A stretch of 9,784 bases of DNA from an uncultured Bacilli bacterium. GTDB taxonomy: Bacteria > Bacillota_I > Bacilli_A > RF39 > UBA660. The notes under the pieces were generated by a model. That model ran no database searches. It saw only the letters and a list, made by a program, of their open reading frames with translations, and was not told where the DNA came from. Position 1 is the stretch's first letter. Each line of letters begins with the position of its first letter. Position numbers and translations under genes: made by a program. The stretch is from the NCBI GenBank assembly GCA_949879835.1, contig CATLBU010000029.1, positions 1-9,784 on the forward strand, in the 5' to 3' direction. Shown here piece after piece: positions 6,750 to 9,784 of this stretch.

Positions 6750-6962
6750 GTGCAAATCTTATTAATTATCATTTCTATTATGTTAATTGCAATTGTTTTA
6801 CTACAAGCGGGAAAAGCAGAAAGTGCATCAAACGCTTTAACAGGAGCAAACAATAGTTTATTTCAAAATCGTAAAGAACGAGGAGGAGAACTATTTATAA
6901 CAAGACTTACTTGTATTCTTGGCCTTGCTTTCTTTATTATTTGCTTAGTAATCGGATTTTAA
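6750..6962 (+). CDS. secG: Preprotein translocase subunit SecG
   Basis: SecG is the small integral membrane subunit of the SecYEG channel, where it aids SecA-driven protein export. The 70-aa product has two hydrophobic helices (about 2-19 and 50-69). They flank a conserved cytoplasmic segment: LLQAGKAESASNALTGANN, SLF, then an NRKERG turn followed by an ARLT-like ITRLT. The order and length match the SecG family. It starts with GTG at 6750, as fixed by AGGAGG at 6737-6742. A longer version from ATG 6717 would add MINYKKLGGTS, which is translated promoter and Shine-Dalgarno sequence. It has its own promoter and a following terminator, so it appears monocistronic. In many Bacillota secG sits next to rnr and smpB; here the next gene is a pilin. 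Confidence 0.94.
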   Translation: MQILLIIISIMLIAIVLLQAGKAESASNALTGANNSLFQNRKERGGELFITRLTCILGLAFFIICLVIGF

Positions 6963-6996
6963 AAGGAATGAAATTTTAACATTCTTTTTTATTTAT
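6961..6996 (+). terminator. secG Rho-independent terminator
   Basis: AAAAGGAATG (6961-6970) pairs with CATTCTTTTT (6980-6989) with one G-U pair and a 9-nt loop, followed by further T-rich sequence. The stem begins within the secG stop codon. Confidence 0.65.
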
Positions 6997-7004
6997 CTAA
7001 AATT

Positions 7005-7015
7005 TATGATATAAT
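7005..7015 (+). promoter_or_regulatory. Pilin gene promoter, extended -10
   Basis: TATG-A-TATAAT has a perfect -10 hexamer at 7010-7015 with the TRTGN extension. No good -35 is seen 16-18 bp upstream. The predicted start is near 7022, about 19 nt before the ATG at 7041. An in-frame ATG at 7014 overlaps the hexamer and is not a real start. Confidence 0.7.
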
Positions 7016-7028
7016 GAGAATAGATATC

Positions 7029-7037
7029 GGAGGAGAG
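7029..7037 (+). promoter_or_regulatory. Pilin gene ribosome-binding site that decides the start
   Basis: GGAGGAGAG (7029-7037) puts GGAGG 7 nt upstream of ATG 7041. It supports starting the prepilin at MKRQGFTLVELL, directly before the cleavage motif. Confidence 0.85.
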
Positions 7038-7040
7038 AAT

Positions 7041-7451
7041 ATGAAAAGACAAGGGTTTACATTGGTTGAATTACTTGCAGTAATTGTCATTATTGGAATC
7101 ATTGCTTTAATCACATCACCTGTTATTATGTCTATGGTCGCTGAAGCTAAAAAAAATGCTGCAATTGAAAGTTTTAAAACTTATAAAACAGCAATTGAAG
7201 ATATTATGATAGAAGAGTTAGATGATGAAACTTTTCCAGAAGCAGACGAAAATGGTTGCTATTTATTAAGCGAAATTAACACGAGAACAGAAACAAAAGG
7301 AAATAAACCAAGTGATATTTCAGCAGATACAAAAGTTTGTCTAGATAATGGAAAAGTAACCCAGATTGATCCAATTACAATGAAGGGTTATTCTATGGCT
7401 TACAAAGAAGAACAAGGTGGAATCTTAGTAGATGGAAAAGAGGTAGATTAG
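7041..7451 (+). CDS. Type IV pilin-like protein (prepilin N-methylation motif)
   Basis: The 136-aa product starts MKRQGFTLVELLAVIVIIGI, a textbook class III prepilin leader. A prepilin peptidase would cut after G5 and methylate F6, E10 is the conserved assembly glutamate, and the hydrophobic helix spans about 7-30. An alpha-helical spine continues to about 60 (SMVAEAKKNAAIESFKTYKTAIE). The globular part has two cysteines, C73 and C100, which could form a disulfide like the D-region loop of pseudopilins. After processing it would be assembled at the outer face of the membrane. ComGC-like competence pseudopilin is one possibility, but no ATPase, polytopic platform protein or peptidase gene is in the window, so its machine must be elsewhere. 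It has its own promoter and terminator. The start is fixed by the site at 7029-7037. Confidence 0.9.
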   Translation: MKRQGFTLVELLAVIVIIGIIALITSPVIMSMVAEAKKNAAIESFKTYKTAIEDIMIEELDDETFPEADENGCYLLSEINTRTETKGNKPSDISADTKVCLDNGKVTQIDPITMKGYSMAYKEEQGGILVDGKEVD

Positions 7452-7463
7452 CCTCTACTTTTT
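7438..7463 (+). terminator. Pilin gene Rho-independent terminator overlapping the stop
   Basis: GTAGA (7443-7447) pairs with TCTAC (7454-7458) around the loop TTAGCC, extended outward by G-U and A-T pairs into TTTTT (7459-7463). The TAG stop (7449-7451) lies in the loop. An alternative pairing AGAGG/CCTCT (7439-7443 with 7452-7456) is also possible. Confidence 0.65.
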
Positions 7464-7506
7464 ATATTAAACAATTGTTTGCTTTTTATTTTCTTATCAT
7501 TAGATA

Positions 7507-7517
7507 TATGATATAAT
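7507..7517 (+). promoter_or_regulatory. ruvAB promoter, extended -10
   Basis: TATG-A-TATAAT carries a perfect -10 (7512-7517) with the TRTGN extension and no clear -35. The predicted start near 7524 gives a leader of about 10 nt that begins with the Shine-Dalgarno AGGTGAT. A perfect 12-bp palindrome (AAACAATTGTTT, 7469-7480) lies about 30 bp upstream. No LexA box was recognised. Confidence 0.7.
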
Positions 7518-7533
7518 AATGATAGGTGATTTT

Positions 7534-8082
7534 ATGTATAATTATATCATTGGGATAGTAAAACAGATAGAGAGTAATTACATTGTATTGGAAAATCAGG
7601 CAGTTGGATATTTAATCTATACTGCTAATCCATATAAGTTTAAATTAGAAGAAAATTATAAATTATATATTTATCAGTATGTTAGAGAAGATGAGATATC
7701 TTTATATGGATTTGAAACTTTAGAAGAGAAAAATATGTTTTTAAAATTGATTGCCGTAAAAGGCTTAGGGTGCAAGATGGCCCTTCCTATGTTTGCAACA
7801 GGTCAAATTAACGCTTTGGTAGCAGCAATCGAAGAAGAGAATGTCACATATTTAAAAAAGTTTCCTAAAATAGGGGATAAAGTAGCGCGCCAAATTATTT
7901 TGGATTTAAAAGGAAAATTAGTAACAAATGAAGAATTAAAAAATAATAATGAGGAATTAATAGAGACATTAAAAGCCTTAGGTTATAAAAATGCAGATAT
8001 CCAAAAAGTGGTAAAACAAATTGATTCTAATCTGGAAATAGAACAACAAATAAAAGAAGCATTAAAACTATTTTTAAAGTGA
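7534..8082 (+). CDS. ruvA: Holliday junction branch migration protein RuvA
   Basis: RuvA binds four-way DNA junctions as a tetramer and loads the RuvB motor. The 182-aa protein is slightly shorter than Bacillus RuvA. Domain I is an OB fold (about 1-63) ending in the conserved REDEISLYGF (51-60). Domain II has two helix-hairpin-helix motifs, one around VKGLGCK (75-81) and one around FPKIGDKVARQIILDLKGK (110-128). A short linker leads to domain III (about 139-182), with the UBA-like ETLKALGYKNADIQKVV that contacts RuvB. In the first HhH the usual GxGPK reads GLGCK. ATG 7534 is chosen over in-frame ATG 7519 because AGGTGAT (7524-7530) is well spaced and 7519 lies just downstream of the -10. It ends 21 nt before ruvB. 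Confidence 0.96.
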   Translation: MYNYIIGIVKQIESNYIVLENQAVGYLIYTANPYKFKLEENYKLYIYQYVREDEISLYGFETLEEKNMFLKLIAVKGLGCKMALPMFATGQINALVAAIEEENVTYLKKFPKIGDKVARQIILDLKGKLVTNEELKNNNEELIETLKALGYKNADIQKVVKQIDSNLEIEQQIKEALKLFLK

Positions 8083-8103
8083 TTAAGTATACAGGAGGAA
8101 TAA

Positions 8104-9108
8104 ATGGAAGATAGATTATTAACAAGTAATGAATTAAAAGAGGATTCTTTTGAAACATCTATTCGTCCAGATCATATGGATGAATATATTGGACAAAGAG
8201 AAGTGAAAGAAAATTTAGAGGTATTTATTAAAGCCTCCAAAATGCGAAATGAAGCATTAGATCATGTTTTATTATATGGACCTCCAGGTCTTGGTAAAAC
8301 AACCCTTGCTTATATTATTGCAAATGAGTTAGAAGTAAATATAAAAACAGCAAGTGGCCCTTCGATAGAAAAAAGTGGAGATTTGGCTGCCATTTTATCC
8401 AGTTTAGAAGAGGGGGATGTTTTGTTTATCGATGAAATTCATCGTATGCCAAGATTTATTGAAGAAATATTATATCCAGCAATGGAAGATTATGTATTAG
8501 ATATTATAGTTGGAGCAGATTCGACTAGCCGAAATATACGAATTGAACTTCCACATTTCACGTTAGTAGGAGCAACTACAAGAGCAGGAGATTTGTCTAG
8601 CCCTCTTCGTGATCGTTTTGGAATTATTGATAAATTAAAGTATTATAATGAAGATGAGTTAACACAAATTGTAAAAAGAACAAGTCGAGTACTAGAAGTA
8701 GAAATAGAAGAAGATGCTGCCTTGGAACTTGCACGACGTAGTCGAGGTACTCCTAGAATTGCGAATCGTCTATTGAAAAGAGTTCGTGATTTCGCTCTTG
8801 TTATGGGAGATGGTAAAATCACTTTAGAAATTACAATAACTGCTTTAGATAGATTAAAAGTAGATAGTCTAGGATTAGATGATACAGATTATCACTTATT
8901 AAAATCTATTATTGAAAAATTTAATGGGGGACCTGTTGGAATAGAAGCTATTGCCTCTTCCATTGGAGAGGAACAAACAACCATAGAAGATGTTTATGAG
9001 CCATATTTATTACAAATAGGATTGTTAAAAAGAACAAGCCGTGGGCGAATGGTAACAGAAAAGGCTTATCAACACTTAGGACTGAATGATTTGAAAAAGG
9101 AAGAATAA
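8104..9108 (+). CDS. ruvB: Holliday junction branch migration ATPase RuvB
   Basis: RuvB is the hexameric AAA+ motor that pumps DNA through RuvA-bound junctions during recombinational repair. The 334-aa product is full length. Key parts: the family start [13 protein letters not shown] (19-31); Walker [10 protein letters not shown] (59-67); Walker [10 protein letters not shown] (106-114); sensor 1 GATTR (156-160); arginine finger in PLRDRFG (167-173); sensor 2 in GTPRIANR (215-222); and a C-terminal winged helix from about 261. The basic loop, usually RTPRGR, reads RTSRGR (310-315). AGGAGG (8093-8098) lies 5 nt before ATG 8104. The gene is co-transcribed with ruvA. Its TAA stop overlaps the ATG of the next gene. 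RuvC is absent here; in Bacillota RecU usually resolves junctions. Confidence 0.98.
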   Translation: MEDRLLTSNELKEDSFETSIRPDHMDEYIGQREVKENLEVFIKASKMRNEALDHVLLYGPPGLGKTTLAYIIANELEVNIKTASGPSIEKSGDLAAILSSLEEGDVLFIDEIHRMPRFIEEILYPAMEDYVLDIIVGADSTSRNIRIELPHFTLVGATTRAGDLSSPLRDRFGIIDKLKYYNEDELTQIVKRTSRVLEVEIEEDAALELARRSRGTPRIANRLLKRVRDFALVMGDGKITLEITITALDRLKVDSLGLDDTDYHLLKSIIEKFNGGPVGIEAIASSIGEEQTTIEDVYEPYLLQIGLLKRTSRGRMVTEKAYQHLGLNDLKKEE

Positions 9109-9784
9109 TGGAGATAACAATTATTAGTCCTAGTGGTGAAAAAATAACATTAAAATACTACGATATACTATATTTTTGCCAAGTGATAGTGGAGAAATTT
9201 ATATCAGAGTCCAAAGAAAATCTAAAACAATTTCAACAATTTAGAACACAATATTCCCATTTTGATCCTTATTTTGATTTTGTGATAATGAAATTGAAAT
9301 ATATTCTAGTAAACCCTTTTTTTTATCATGACTTATACTTACTAGGATATCAGGGAAAATATTATATGTTAGATATGAATATCAATCAATCATATCATGA
9401 ATTACAGTCGAACATTCCAAATTTTTCTTTTGATTTTTTACCAGCAACTGACAAAAATATCTGTATTCATCATCCTATCAAAGATAATCAAATAGGATTT
9501 TACCTAGATAGTGATGGGGTTCTATATCAAAATAATCAACTAGAGAGACACTTAAAAATGGCAAGACTTTTATTAAATCAACAAATGATTCATAATGCAA
9601 GTATTTGTTTTAAATATGAAAGGTACATAAAAAAATACGGTTACTATCAAATTTCTGATTTTCTAGTAGAAATATTAGGTTATATAGTTGGATTTCCATC
9701 TGGTCAAAATATTTTAATTTATAATTCCAAAATGCTTACAAAAGAACAACAAAAACAGATTGTTTATTGTAAAACAAAATTTCA
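9108..9784 (+). CDS. Unknown protein, 3' end missing (runs off the right edge)
   Basis: An open frame of 225 codons starts at ATG 9108, overlaps the ruvB stop (TAATG) and has AAGGAA at 9097-9102, so it is translationally coupled to ruvB and very probably real. It begins [15 protein letters not shown] and is rich in Tyr, Phe, Asn, Gln and Ile. A helical stretch lies at about 18-48, an aromatic patch at 51-88 (YFDFVIMKLKYILVNPFF within it), and a segment GFYLDSDGVLYQNNQLERHL at 130-149 followed by a helix. No membrane segment, signal peptide or catalytic motif is evident. I do not recognise the family. Codon use resembles the neighbours. Overlap with ruvB suggests shared expression, but the position alone does not show a role in recombination. 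Confidence 0.85.
   Translation, partial: MEITIISPSGEKITLKYYDILYFCQVIVEKFISESKENLKQFQQFRTQYSHFDPYFDFVIMKLKYILVNPFFYHDLYLLGYQGKYYMLDMNINQSYHELQSNIPNFSFDFLPATDKNICIHHPIKDNQIGFYLDSDGVLYQNNQLERHLKMARLLLNQQMIHNASICFKYERYIKKYGYYQISDFLVEILGYIVGFPSGQNILIYNSKMLTKEQQKQIVYCKTKF

Noticed and set aside
7519..7533. Upstream ATG start for ruvA
   Set aside because: It lies directly downstream of the -10 hexamer, at the predicted transcription start. The AGGTGAT site is spaced for ATG 7534, and RuvA proteins typically start M-Y-x-Y-I.
4982..8082. UGA read as tryptophan (Mycoplasma-type code)
   Set aside because: Conserved proteins are complete with UGA as stop, no internal UGA occurs in them, and all tryptophans, for example in CysRS, are TGG.

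Overview
The window is strongly AT-rich and reads as chromosomal housekeeping DNA from a low-GC Gram-positive bacterium (Bacillota, class Bacilli in the broad sense). Support comes from gene content (MurC for a peptidoglycan wall, a YugP-type metallopeptidase, RuvAB with no RuvC), from consensus promoters of the TRTGN-TATAAT type, and from strong Shine-Dalgarno sequences. UGA is used as a stop (murC, ruvA) and tryptophan is TGG, so the standard bacterial code applies. An uncultured gut Bacilli or Erysipelotrichales/RF39-like lineage would fit, but that placement is only an inference.

Layout. On the minus strand at the left are a tRNA pair, Ile2(CAU) then Leu(UAG), a probable terminator, and the first 26 codons of an unidentified gene that runs off the window. 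Everything else is on the plus strand: cysK-like cysteine synthase (478-1434); cysS with a coupled YugP-type membrane metallopeptidase (1487-3601); murC (3677-4984); fmt with a coupled unknown membrane-anchored protein (5034-6695); secG (6750-6962); a single type IV pilin-like gene (7041-7451); and ruvA-ruvB followed by an overlapping unknown gene that is cut by the right edge (7534-9784). No mobile element, CRISPR array or phage gene is visible.

How the genes work together. The cysteine synthase and CysRS make and use cysteine. Fmt and the tRNAs serve translation. MurC makes wall precursor. SecG is part of the translocon that would export the pilin and the other membrane proteins. RuvAB handles Holliday junctions. 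The window splits into about eight very compact transcription units. Candidate terminator hairpins overlap stop codons, promoters start directly after or inside the previous terminator, and 5' leaders appear to be only about 10-20 nt.

Four start codons need care. The longest reading frames of secG, the pilin gene and ruvA begin at ATGs that lie inside -10 promoter elements, and that of cysK begins at a GTG inside its Shine-Dalgarno. Ribosome-binding sites place the real starts at 6750 (GTG), 7041, 7534 and 478.

I found no convincing new multi-gene system. The most notable signals are two unrecognised genes coupled to fmt and ruvB, a near-identical AGGTGATAA ribosome-binding motif on the first genes of several short-leader units, and stop codons placed in the loops of terminator hairpins.
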